DNA of 64,000 nucleotides from Caenispirillum bisanense (GTDB lineage Bacteria > Pseudomonadota > Alphaproteobacteria > Rhodospirillales > Rhodospirillaceae): the NCBI RefSeq assembly GCF_900230255.1, contig NZ_OCNJ01000002.1, positions 496,001 through 560,000 on the forward strand. Reading direction: 5' to 3'. The translations under genes and the position numbers were made by a program. Shown piece after piece: positions 8,680 through 17,273 of this stretch (positions within the stretch are counted from its first letter, which is position 1; each line of letters starts with the position of its first letter). The notes beneath the pieces were generated by a model. The model did not search any database, had not been told where the DNA came from, and saw only the letters and a list, made by a program, of their open reading frames with translations.

Positions 8680-11313
8680 ATGCACGCACCGCCGCCTTTC
8701 CATCGCCGAGGCCTCAGCCGCAACCCCGTACCGGGCGCGGCGGTGGCGGAGGTGCGGGCGCAGTTGGCGGCGGTGGCCGATCCGGCGCTCGTGGTGCTGT
8801 TCGTCCCCTCGCGCCTCGACCGCCACGCCACGGCAGCGGCGGTGCGCGAGGCCTTCTCCGGGGTGCCGGTCATCGGCTGCACCACCGCGGCGACCCTCTC
8901 CCCCGCCGGCTTCGAGGGCGCGGCGCTGGCCGGTTTCGCCCTGGCGCGGGCGGAGGCGACGGTGGTGACGCGCCGCCTCGACGACCTCGACCGCTTCACC
9001 ATGAAGGACGGCTACGACGCCGCCCAGTCGCTGCTGTGGGAATTGAGCGGCGCCGCTCCCGGCGCCGACGACACCAACACCTTCGCCTTCCTGACCATCG
9101 ACGGCCTCAGCCTCGCCGAGGAGCGGGTGGCGAGCGCCGTCGGCATGGCGCTCGGCGCCATTCCGCTGTTCGGCGGCTCGGCGGCCGACGCGCTGGAGTT
9201 CCGCGACACCGCTGTGTTCCACGACGGCGCCTTCCGGCGGCGGGCGGCGGTGCTGACGCTGGTCCACACCCGGCGGCCGTTCCGCGTGTTTTCCGCCCAG
9301 CATTACCTGGCGACCGACGCCCAGGTGGTGGTGACCGAGGCCGATCCGGCGCGCCGTCTCGTGCAGGCGCTCAACGGCCGGCCGGCGGCGGAGGAATACG
9401 CCCGCCTGCTCGGCGTGACGCCGGCCGCCCTGACGCCGCAGCTGACGGCGGCGCGGCCGCTCATCTTCCGCATCGGCGGCCGCAACTACGCCCGCGGCAT
9501 CGAGACCATCGGCGCCGACGGCGCCATCAGCTTCGGCTGCGCCATCGACACCGGCCTCGCGCTGTCCATCGCCGACGGCGTCGACCCGGCGGCCAATCTC
9601 GCCGGCCTGTTCGACCGCCTGCGCCAGAGCCTGGGGCCGCTGGACCTCACCTGGGCCTGCGACTGCGCCGTGCGCATGCTGGAAATCCGCCGCCACGGCC
9701 TGGAGCCGCAGGTGGCCGCCCTGTTCGCCGACAACGCCGTCGGCGGCTACGCGAGCTTCGGCGAACAGGTCGGCACCATGCACGTCAACCACACGTTCAC
9801 CGGCGTCGCCTTCGGCGCGGCGGAGGCGGCGGCGGTGCCGGAGATCGTCACCGGCAGCGCCCGCAACCTGCTCATCCACGAACCCGCCGCCGCCGATGCC
9901 CCGGCGCCCGAGCGCCCGGCCGACATGCCGTGGACGCGCGACGCCTCCGCCGACCCGGAGGTGGAGGAACTGCGCCGCATCGTGCGCGCCCTCATCGACC
10001 GCAGCCAGCGCGACGCCAACTTGCACAGCGACAATTTCTCGCTGTTCCAGAACGCCATCGTGCTGGAAGACACCGTGCGCCGCCGCACCACCGAACTGCT
10101 GACGGTCAACCAGCAGCTCAGCCGCGAACTGGCCGAGCGCCGCGAGATGGAGGAAGCGCTGCGCGTCGCCAAGGCCCAGGCGGAACAGGCCAACCGCCTG
10201 AAGAGCCAGTTCCTCGCCGCCATCGGCCACGACCTGCAGCAGCCGCTCAACGCAGCCCGCCTGTTCCTCGGCACCCTGGGCGAGAAGGTGTGGCTCGACG
10301 ACGACCTCGCCCTGCTCGACCGCATCACCGAAAGCCTGGGGGCGGTGGACGACCTGCTGGGCGGCCTGCTCGACATCACCAGCCTCGATTCGGGGGTGGT
10401 GCCGGTGGACGTGCGGGAGGTGCCGCTCAAGCCGCTGGTGCGCCAGCTCGACGCCGAATACGCCCCGCAGGCCCGCCTGCGCGGCGTGCGCATGAAGAGC
10501 CTCGCCGCCGACGTGGTGGTGCGCACCGATCCGGCGCTGTTGCAGCGGGTGCTGCGCAACCTGCTCAGCAACGCCCTGCGCTACACGCCCGAGGGCACGG
10601 TGCTGCTCGGCTGCCGGCGGCGCGGCGACGGGGTGTGGATCGAGGTGTGGGACACCGGCATCGGCATGCCGCGCGAACGCCTGCGCGAAATCTTCCAGGA
10701 GTTCCGCCGCCTCGACAATCCGCGGGCGCCGGGGGGTGCGCGCGGCCTCGGCCTCGGGCTCGCCATCGTCGACCGCATCGCCGACATGTTGAAGATGGAG
10801 GTGACGGTGCGGTCGGAGGAAGGGCGCGGCTCGGTCTTCGCCGTGCGCGTGCCGCTCGGGTACGGCGAGGCGGTGGCGGAGGGCGACGGCGGCGCCACCA
10901 CCCGCGAGGCCGACATGGAACGCGCCCTGCGCGGCCGCCGCGTGCTGGTGCTCGATGACGACCCGGCCATCCTCGACGGCATGCGGGCGCTGCTGGCGGC
11001 GTGGGACTGCGTGCCGCTGACCGCCGGCGGCTTCGTCGCGGCCATGCGGGCGCTGAAGGACCCGGGCGGGCCGCCCGACCTCATCATCGCCGACTGGAAC
11101 ATCGGCGACCCCGACCTGACCGGGCTGGATGCCGTGGAGGCCCTGTGCGCCCGGCTCGGGCGGCGGGTGCCGGCGGTCATCATCACCTCGAGCCGCGAGC
11201 GGCAGGTGGCGGAAGCGGTGGGGCTGCACGGGCTCGGGTTGCTGCACAAGCCGGTGCGGCCGGGGCAGCTGCGGTCCGTAATGGCGCTGCTGCTTCTTTC
11301 GGCGGGGACGTGA
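8680..11313 (+). CDS. FIST-domain hybrid sensor histidine kinase
   Basis: The 877-residue protein joins an N-terminal FIST sensory module (about residues 20-375, with FIST_N and FIST_C parts) to a short coiled linker. A HisKA domain with phosphorylatable His517 (AAIGHDLQQPLNA) follows, then an HATPase domain (N-box near residue 628, LLSNALRY) and a receiver domain with Asp805 (LIIADWNIGD). No membrane segment is visible, so sensing is probably cytoplasmic. FIST domains are thought to bind small ligands such as amino acids. The next two genes are qhpG and a NarL-type regulator, which suggests that this kinase controls the amine dehydrogenase island. An upstream start adding 48 low-complexity residues is possible. 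Confidence 0.9.
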   Translation: MHAPPPFHRRGLSRNPVPGAAVAEVRAQLAAVADPALVVLFVPSRLDRHATAAAVREAFSGVPVIGCTTAATLSPAGFEGAALAGFALARAEATVVTRRLDDLDRFTMKDGYDAAQSLLWELSGAAPGADDTNTFAFLTIDGLSLAEERVASAVGMALGAIPLFGGSAADALEFRDTAVFHDGAFRRRAAVLTLVHTRRPFRVFSAQHYLATDAQVVVTEADPARRLVQALNGRPAAEEYARLLGVTPAALTPQLTAARPLIFRIGGRNYARGIETIGADGAISFGCAIDTGLALSIADGVDPAANLAGLFDRLRQSLGPLDLTWACDCAVRMLEIRRHGLEPQVAALFADNAVGGYASFGEQVGTMHVNHTFTGVAFGAAEAAAVPEIVTGSARNLLIHEPAAADAPAPERPADMPWTRDASADPEVEELRRIVRALIDRSQRDANLHSDNFSLFQNAIVLEDTVRRRTTELLTVNQQLSRELAERREMEEALRVAKAQAEQANRLKSQFLAAIGHDLQQPLNAARLFLGTLGEKVWLDDDLALLDRITESLGAVDDLLGGLLDITSLDSGVVPVDVREVPLKPLVRQLDAEYAPQARLRGVRMKSLAADVVVRTDPALLQRVLRNLLSNALRYTPEGTVLLGCRRRGDGVWIEVWDTGIGMPRERLREIFQEFRRLDNPRAPGGARGLGLGLAIVDRIADMLKMEVTVRSEEGRGSVFAVRVPLGYGEAVAEGDGGATTREADMERALRGRRVLVLDDDPAILDGMRALLAAWDCVPLTAGGFVAAMRALKDPGGPPDLIIADWNIGDPDLTGLDAVEALCARLGRRVPAVIITSSRERQVAEAVGLHGLGLLHKPVRPGQLRSVMALLLLSAGT

Positions 11314-11386
11314 AACGGATCGTGACGGGGGCGGGACCTTTTCGTTACGCTTTCCCGCGACCGTTCGGGAGTCATGGAAGGGGAGC

Positions 11387-12712
11387 ATGGCGCAGACGGA
11401 TTTCGACATCCTCGTCGCCGGCGGCGGCGTCGCCGGACTGACGGCCGCCCGCCTGCTGGTGGGCGACGGCTGGCGCGTGGCGCTGGCCGGTCAGCCGCGC
11501 CCCGCCGCCTGGGAAGGCATCTCGCCGCGGGTGGTGGAGGGCTTGCGCCGTGCCGGCTGCGCCGCGGCCGAGGCCGCCTGCGCCACCGTCGTGCCGCGCT
11601 CCGCCGCCTGGAACGGCGAGCGCCATGCCGCCAACGTGGAATGCCTGGTGGAGCGCGCGACCTTCGACGCCGCCCTGTGGCAGGACGCCGCCGCCGCCGG
11701 CGCGACCCTGATCGACGGTCGCGTGACGGCGGTTGAACGCGACGGCACCGGCTGGCGTCTGAGCGTCGGCGACCGCGTGCTGAGAGGCGGCTTTCTGGTG
11801 GAGGCGCGCGGCCGCAAGGCGCCCAAGGCCGGCCCGCACCGCTGGAATGGCCCGCACACGGTGGCCCTGGCGCAGGCCTTCGACGGTCGCCCGCCGGCGC
11901 GGGCCGAAAGCGGCGTCGCCAGCTGCCCCGACGGCTGGATCTGGTTCGCCGTGTTGCCCGACGGCCGGCGCCTCGTGCAGGTCTTCGCCGATGCCGCCGA
12001 CGTGCCGGCACGGGAAGGGCTTGCGGCCTTCCATGCAGAGCGCATGACGCAGGCACCGGACGTTCTGGCCTGGCTCGACGGTGCCCGGCCGGTGGGCGAG
12101 GTGACGGCGCGCGACGCCACGCCGCTCATCACCGCCGAGGCCGATGCGCCCGGGGCCTTGCGCATCGGCGACGCGGCTTTCGGCATCGACCCGCTGTCGG
12201 GCCACGGCACCTACGAGGCCATCGGCGGCGCCCTCATCGCCCGGCCGGTGATCGCCACACTGCTGGACGCGGCGGCCGACTCGGCGGCGGCCTTGCAGTT
12301 CCACCGCGAGCGGGTGGTCGACGCCTTCCACCGCCACGCCCTGGCGGGCCGCGCCTTCTACGCCCAGGAGACACGCTGGACCGCCCGCCCGTTCTGGCGT
12401 GACCGCGCCGGCTGGGACCCCGCCGCGCTGCCGGCCCCGCCACCCGCGCCGCCGCGCGCCGAGGTCGTGGTGCGGCCGGTGATCGAGGGCAACCGGGTGG
12501 TCGCCCGTCGAGTGGTGGTGACGCCGCAGCATCGGCGCGGCATCCTGTCCATCGACGACGTGCCGCTGGCGCCGCTGCTCGACGTTCTGGCCGGCGATGC
12601 GACGCCCACTGTTGCCGCCGCCCGCCTCGACCGCAGCCCGGCACAGGTCGCCAAGGCGACCGCCTGGCTGGTCCGCCAGGGCCTGCTGCCCATCCCGGCG
12701 GCGGCCGTGTAA
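11387..12712 (+). CDS. qhpG: QhpG-like FAD-dependent monooxygenase (quinone cofactor biogenesis)
   Basis: The 441-residue flavoprotein has the FAD motif AGGGVAGLTAARLL (residues 11-24) and a second motif GDAAFGIDPLSGHGTYEAIG near residue 265. About 100 C-terminal residues form a small domain resembling a winged helix. In characterised systems QhpG is the flavin monooxygenase that hydroxylates the QhpC tryptophan destined to become cysteine tryptophylquinone. I assign it from domain layout plus a complete qhpADCBFE set 3 kb downstream. Unlike the Paracoccus order qhpADCBFEGR, it lies apart, between a hybrid kinase and a response regulator. Other tryptophan-halogenase-like flavoproteins are the main alternative. 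Confidence 0.8.
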   Translation: MAQTDFDILVAGGGVAGLTAARLLVGDGWRVALAGQPRPAAWEGISPRVVEGLRRAGCAAAEAACATVVPRSAAWNGERHAANVECLVERATFDAALWQDAAAAGATLIDGRVTAVERDGTGWRLSVGDRVLRGGFLVEARGRKAPKAGPHRWNGPHTVALAQAFDGRPPARAESGVASCPDGWIWFAVLPDGRRLVQVFADAADVPAREGLAAFHAERMTQAPDVLAWLDGARPVGEVTARDATPLITAEADAPGALRIGDAAFGIDPLSGHGTYEAIGGALIARPVIATLLDAAADSAAALQFHRERVVDAFHRHALAGRAFYAQETRWTARPFWRDRAGWDPAALPAPPPAPPRAEVVVRPVIEGNRVVARRVVVTPQHRRGILSIDDVPLAPLLDVLAGDATPTVAAARLDRSPAQVAKATAWLVRQGLLPIPAAAV

Positions 12713-12730
12713 GCCCCTGTGGAGCACCCG

Positions 12731-13402
12731 ATGACCCGCTTCCTCATCGCCGACGATCATCCGCTCTACCGCGAGGCCCTGGTGCATGTCCTCGGCCGCG
12801 CCTTCGACGGCGCCCGCTGCACCGAGGTGGCGAGCCTGGACGAGGCGCTGGCGGCGGTGTCGGCGGCGGACGAACCGTTCGACGTGGTGCTGCTCGACCT
12901 CTTCCTGCCGGGTGCCGAGGGCTTTTCCGGGCTGACGGCGGTGCGGGCGCGGGCGCCGGACACGCCGGTGGTGATCGTCTCGGCGTCGGAGCGCGGCGAG
13001 GCGGTGCGCCAGGCCATGCTCATCGGCGCCGCTGGCTACCTGCCCAAGTCGTCCACCTCCGCCATCACCGAACAGGCGATCCGCCTCGTGCTGTCGGGCG
13101 GCTGCTACCTGCCGCGCCAGGCCATGGCGGAAGACCCGCCGGTGGTCGCGGCGGTATCGGGCGGCGGCGGCGTGTCGGCGGTGGACGCGGCGGCGGCGAG
13201 CGCCAGTCTGACACGGCGGCAGACCATGGTGCTGGAGAAGCTGGCGGAGGGCCTTTCCAACAAGGAAATCGCGCGGGCGCTCGACATCACCGAGATCACG
13301 GTGAAGGCGCACATTTCCGCCATCCTGCGCAAGTTCGGCGTCACCACCCGCGCCCAGGCCATCGTCGCCGCCAACCGCGCCCTGGCGGTGAGCGAGCGGT
13401 AG
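12731..13402 (+). CDS. NarL/FixJ-family response regulator
   Basis: The 223-residue regulator has a receiver domain with acidic pocket Asp8/Asp9, phospho-acceptor Asp56 (VVLLDLFLPG) and Lys106 (YLPKSS). A C-terminal LuxR-type helix-turn-helix follows (LTRRQTMVLEKLAEGLSNKE; ITVKAHISAILRKFGV, about residues 160-210). The gene lies 18 bp after qhpG and in the same transcript direction as the FIST hybrid kinase, its obvious phosphodonor. The target is probably the promoter region at 13621-14042 before the aldehyde dehydrogenase and qhp genes. A GTG four codons upstream is an alternative start. Confidence 0.92.
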   Translation: MTRFLIADDHPLYREALVHVLGRAFDGARCTEVASLDEALAAVSAADEPFDVVLLDLFLPGAEGFSGLTAVRARAPDTPVVIVSASERGEAVRQAMLIGAAGYLPKSSTSAITEQAIRLVLSGGCYLPRQAMAEDPPVVAAVSGGGGVSAVDAAAASASLTRRQTMVLEKLAEGLSNKEIARALDITEITVKAHISAILRKFGVTTRAQAIVAANRALAVSER

Positions 13403-13459
13403 GGGCGGGCGTCGGTCCGGCGGTCGGGTTTGGCAAGTGCTTGGAATTACTCGTCAATT

Positions 13460-13620
13460 GTCATGGCCGGGCTTGACCCGGCCATCCACGGCGGCACCGG
13501 CGGCGGCCGCGGGCGCTGCGTCCTCCACGGCCGGCGGCACCGGCGGCGGCCGTGGGCGCTGCGTCTTCCACGGCCGGCGGCAGGGGAGCCGTGGATGCCC
13601 GGATCAAGTCCGGGCATGAC
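13460..13620. repeat. Palindromic MAGLDPAIHG-type intergenic repeat with inner duplication
   Basis: The element starts GTCATGGCCGGGCTTGACC and ends with the inverted counterpart GTCCGGGCATGAC, so the outer arms can pair. Its core holds two near-identical copies of a roughly 50-bp segment (CGGCGGCACCGGCGGCGGCC...CACGGC). The element at 39204-39753 shares the outer arms but lacks this duplication. A fragment of the same left arm (GTCATGGCCGG) recurs at 13649-13660. Short frames through it read MAGLDPAIHG and are not genes. Confidence 0.85.
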
Positions 13621-14042
13621 ATAAGGGGCTGAAACATCAAGAGATATTGTCATGGCCGGCCCCCCGATCCGGCCCTTCCCAGGCGTCGGCCTTCGGGCGG
13701 CCAGCATTCCCGCCGCCAACTGCTAACCCCCGGCATCTTTCCTGATACCTCCGAACAATACCGCGGCGCCCGATGCGATACGTCGGGCCAATTTCCTTCA
13801 CGTGTCGGCGGTGGAACACTGATGACGGTCCCGCGGGCGGGATCGCCCGGACCGCACCACAAACCAAACCGCGGCCGGGGGCTCTGACAGGGAGCGCTGG
13901 AAGACGACATGCGGGGACACACCATCACCACGACGCCCTAGATCTGCCCGACACCCGGCCGTCCGCGCCGGACCCCGTCGTTCGACCGGCTTTCCCTCCC
14001 GCCTGCGCGCACGCGCAAGAAAAGAACCGGGAGTGAAACCGT
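13621..14042. promoter_or_regulatory. Intergenic region before aldehyde dehydrogenase and qhp genes
   Basis: This stretch has no convincing gene. It starts with a fragment of the palindromic repeat and continues with less biased, more A/T-containing sequence around 13720-13870, before the GGGAG ribosome site of the aldehyde dehydrogenase. It is the only large non-coding gap ahead of aldh-qhpADCBFE, so the island promoter and the NarL-type regulator site most likely lie here. No exact promoter boxes could be assigned. Confidence 0.5.
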
Positions 14043-15560
14043 ATGCACATCAGCCGCCAGGGCAGCCGCATCGCGCCCTCCGCCGCCGTTACCGAATTCC
14101 TGTCGCGCCTCGGGGAAGGCCGCATGCTGATCGGCGACCGTTGGGTCGCCGCCGCCGACGGCGCCACCTTCGAGGTCGTCGACCCCGCCACCGGCACCGT
14201 CTTTCATCGCGCCCCGCAGGCGACCGTCGCCGATGTCGACGCCGCCGTCGCCGCTGCCCGCGAAGCCTTCGAGAACCCCGCCTGGGCCGCCATGACGCCG
14301 ACGGCGCGCGGCCAGCTGCTGTGGAAGCTCGCCGACCTCATGGAGGCCAATGCCGACGAGCTGGCCGAGATCGAGAGCCTCGACAACGGCAAGGCCAAGC
14401 TCATCGCCCGCCATGCCGACGTCGCCATGGCCATCGACTTCCTGCGCTACATGGCCGGTTGGGCGACCAAGATCGAAGGCGCCACCATCCCCGTCTCCGT
14501 CCCCTACATGCCGGGCGCCAAGCTGTTCGCCTATACCCAGCGCGAGCCGGTCGGCGTGGTCGGGCAGATCGTGCCGTGGAACTTCCCGCTGCTCATGGCG
14601 GCGTGGAAGCTCGGCCCCGTGCTGGCCGTCGGCTGCACCTCCGTCCTCAAGCCGGCCGAGCAGACGCCGCTGTCGGCGCTGCGCCTGGGCGAGCTGATCC
14701 TGGAAGCCGGCTATCCGGCCGGCGTGGTGAACGTGGTCACCGGCTTCGGCCACATCTCTGGCGCCCGCCTCGCCGAGCATCCCGACGTCGACAAGGTGGC
14801 CTTCACCGGCTCCACCGAGGTGGGCAAGCTCATCGGCCATGCCGCCATGAGAAACCTGAAGCGCGTGTCGCTGGAACTGGGCGGCAAGTCGCCGGTCATC
14901 GTGCTGCCCGACGCCGACGTGGCGCAGGCGGTGGAGGGGGCTGCCAACGCCATCTTCTTCAACCACGGCCAGGTCTGCACGGCGGGCTCGCGGCTCTACG
15001 TCCACCGCTCGATCTTCGACCGGGTGGCCGAGGGCGTGGCGGGCGCGGCCAAGGGCATCCGCCTCGGCCACGGCCTCGACCCCGAGACGCAGATGGGCCC
15101 GCTGGTGTCGGAAGAGCAGGCGTCCCGCGTCGCCGGCTACATCACCAAGGGCCTGAGCGAGGGCGCGCAGGCCCTGTGCGGCGGCCGCCGGGCCGACCGC
15201 GAGGGCTATTTCGTCGAGCCGACGGTGCTGGTCGGCTGTGCCCAGGACGCCACCGTGGTACGCGAGGAGATTTTCGGCCCGGTGCTGTGCGCGCTGCCCT
15301 TCGACGACCTCGACGAGGTGGCGGCCATGGCCAACGACACGCCCTACGGCCTCGCCGCCAGCGTCTGGGGCACCGACCTGCGGCAGATCCACCGGCTGGT
15401 GCCGAAGATCAAGGCCGGCACGGTCTGGGTGAACGCCCACAACGTGCTCGACGCCGCACTGCCGTTCGGCGGCTTCAAGCAGTCGGGCTGGGGCCGCGAA
15501 ATGGGCCGCTCGGTGCTCGATCTCTACACGGAGGAGAAGTCGGTCTGCATGGTCGTCTGA
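14043..15560 (+). CDS. NAD(P)-dependent aldehyde dehydrogenase
   Basis: The 505-residue protein is a standard class I/II aldehyde dehydrogenase. The residues expected for catalysis and cofactor binding are present: Asn180 (VPWNFPL), Lys203 (LKPAEQTP), general-base Glu278 (LELGGKSP) and nucleophile Cys312 (NHGQVCTAGSR). It oxidises aldehydes to acids in the cytoplasm. Its place 92 bp before qhpA, on the same strand, suggests it consumes the aldehyde released when the periplasmic amine dehydrogenase deaminates a primary amine. The start follows a GGGAGTG ribosome site. Substrate specificity cannot be read from the sequence. Confidence 0.95.
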   Translation: MHISRQGSRIAPSAAVTEFLSRLGEGRMLIGDRWVAAADGATFEVVDPATGTVFHRAPQATVADVDAAVAAAREAFENPAWAAMTPTARGQLLWKLADLMEANADELAEIESLDNGKAKLIARHADVAMAIDFLRYMAGWATKIEGATIPVSVPYMPGAKLFAYTQREPVGVVGQIVPWNFPLLMAAWKLGPVLAVGCTSVLKPAEQTPLSALRLGELILEAGYPAGVVNVVTGFGHISGARLAEHPDVDKVAFTGSTEVGKLIGHAAMRNLKRVSLELGGKSPVIVLPDADVAQAVEGAANAIFFNHGQVCTAGSRLYVHRSIFDRVAEGVAGAAKGIRLGHGLDPETQMGPLVSEEQASRVAGYITKGLSEGAQALCGGRRADREGYFVEPTVLVGCAQDATVVREEIFGPVLCALPFDDLDEVAAMANDTPYGLAASVWGTDLRQIHRLVPKIKAGTVWVNAHNVLDAALPFGGFKQSGWGREMGRSVLDLYTEEKSVCMVV

Positions 15561-15652
15561 CCACGGGCCGGCGGGACCACGCATAACAAGACAAGACCCA
15601 GACAAGAAAAGAAAAACCCAATCAACTCAGGAACAGGTGGAGGTTCATTCAC

Positions 15653-17251
15653 ATGACGCGACGGAGGAGGACGGGGCTGCTTTCCGCATCCCTGGCCGCC
15701 ATGACCGCCGGACTGCTGTCCGGCGGTGCGGCGGCGGAAACGCTGGACCCCAAGGCGCTCATCACCGAGCGCTGCGCCAGCTGCCACACGCCCGAAGGCA
15801 CCGACAGCTGGAAGCGCATCAGCCACATCCGCAAGACGCCGGAAGGCTGGGAGATGACGCTGTTCCGCATGGGCCACCTGCACGGCGCCAAGCTGTCGGC
15901 CAACGAGGCGACGGCATTGATCCGCTATCTGTCGGATACCCAGGGCCTCGCGCCGTCGGAAACCGCCGACTACCGCTACATCCTGGAGCGCCAGCCCAAC
16001 GTGTCGGAAGCCGAGGCGGACGAGGGGCTGGTCACCACCTGCGCCCGCTGCCACAGCTTCGCCCGCGTGGCGCTGCAGCGGCGTGACGCCGACGAGTGGC
16101 TGAAGCTCGCCAACTTCCACGTCGGCCAGTTCCCCACCGCCGAATACCAGTTCATGTCGCGCGACCACGAATACTGGAAGCGCATCTCCACCGAGATGCC
16201 GAAGATCCTCGGCGACCGCTTCCCCTACCAGACGGCCGCCTGGACCGCCTGGAAGGACGCCGACAAGCCCGACCCGGCCGGCACCTGGATCGTCTCGGCC
16301 TACCAGCCGGGCCGCGGCGCGATCGGCGGCAGCATGGCCGTCGCCCCGGCGGCCGACGGCACCTATACCGTCACCTACGACCTCGTCGACGCGAGCGGCC
16401 AGCCGGTCGCCGGCGGCGGCCTCGCCACCGTGTTCGGCGGCTACGAATGGCGCGCCTCCACCGACCTCGGCGGCGGCTCCATGCGCGAGATCATGGCCCT
16501 GTCCGAGGACGGCAAGACCCTGTCGGGCCGCATGTTCCAGGCCGACGCCGACGAGATCGGCGCCCGCGTCACCGCCGTGAAGGCCGACGGCCAGCCGACC
16601 CTGGTCGGCCTCAGCCAGGCGAGCCTGAAGGCCGGCGAGAGCAAGACCGTCACCCTCTACGGCGACGCCCTGCCGAGCACGGTCGACTTCGGCCCCGGCA
16701 TCACCGTGGCGCCGCTGACCGCCGCCGGCGACCGTGTCACCGTCAAGGTGACGGCGGCCAAGGACGCGGCGCCCGGCTGGCGCACCGTCAAGGCGGGCGG
16801 CAGCGAGCTTTCGCAGGCCTTCGCCGTCTACAAGTCCGTCGACAGCGTCAAGGTGGAGCCCGAGACGGCGGTCGCCCGCGTGGGCGGCGGCGGCGGGGCC
16901 ATGGCGGCCATCACCGCGCAGCTGGAAGCGGTCGGCTACCTGAACGGCGCCGACGGCGAGCCCGGCACCGACGACGACGTGCGCCTCGGCGCCCTGCCGG
17001 CCACCTGGACGGCGGCCAACCGCGACGCCGCGGCGGAAGCCATGGAGGACGCCAAGTTCGCCCTGACCTCGCACGGCGGCGGCCTGTTCCAGCCGGCGCT
17101 GGCCGGTCCGAACCCGCAGCGCCGCTTCGGCACCAACAACGTCGGTGACCTGGCCGTCACCGCGGCCGTCAAGAACGGCGGCAAGACGGTGACGGGCGAG
17201 GGGCGCCTCGTGGTGACCGTGCAGCGCTGGAACGATCCGCCGATCCACTGA
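15653..17251 (+). CDS. qhpA: Quinohemoprotein amine dehydrogenase, diheme alpha subunit
   Basis: The 532-residue protein has a signal peptide (about residues 1-28, AAA/ET) and two c-type heme sites, CASCH (41-45) and CARCH (130-134), in the N-terminal cytochrome domain. Beta-rich Ig-like domains follow, including SMAVAPAADGTYTVTYDL. This is the layout of the QHNDH alpha subunit, which takes electrons from the tryptophylquinone of the gamma subunit and passes them to a periplasmic acceptor. A GTGGAGG ribosome site precedes the ATG, and qhpD follows after 22 bp. Heme attachment needs the Ccm proteins encoded at 48072-55702. Confidence 0.93.
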   Translation: MTRRRRTGLLSASLAAMTAGLLSGGAAAETLDPKALITERCASCHTPEGTDSWKRISHIRKTPEGWEMTLFRMGHLHGAKLSANEATALIRYLSDTQGLAPSETADYRYILERQPNVSEAEADEGLVTTCARCHSFARVALQRRDADEWLKLANFHVGQFPTAEYQFMSRDHEYWKRISTEMPKILGDRFPYQTAAWTAWKDADKPDPAGTWIVSAYQPGRGAIGGSMAVAPAADGTYTVTYDLVDASGQPVAGGGLATVFGGYEWRASTDLGGGSMREIMALSEDGKTLSGRMFQADADEIGARVTAVKADGQPTLVGLSQASLKAGESKTVTLYGDALPSTVDFGPGITVAPLTAAGDRVTVKVTAAKDAAPGWRTVKAGGSELSQAFAVYKSVDSVKVEPETAVARVGGGGGAMAAITAQLEAVGYLNGADGEPGTDDDVRLGALPATWTAANRDAAAEAMEDAKFALTSHGGGLFQPALAGPNPQRRFGTNNVGDLAVTAAVKNGGKTVTGEGRLVVTVQRWNDPPIH

Positions 17252-17273
17252 GCGAGCGACCGGAGGCAATCCC

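Noticed and set aside
8362-11409. 1015-codon minus-strand open frame opposite the FIST kinase
   Set aside because: Low-complexity His/Arg/Gly composition and no motif; the plus strand encodes an unmistakable kinase.
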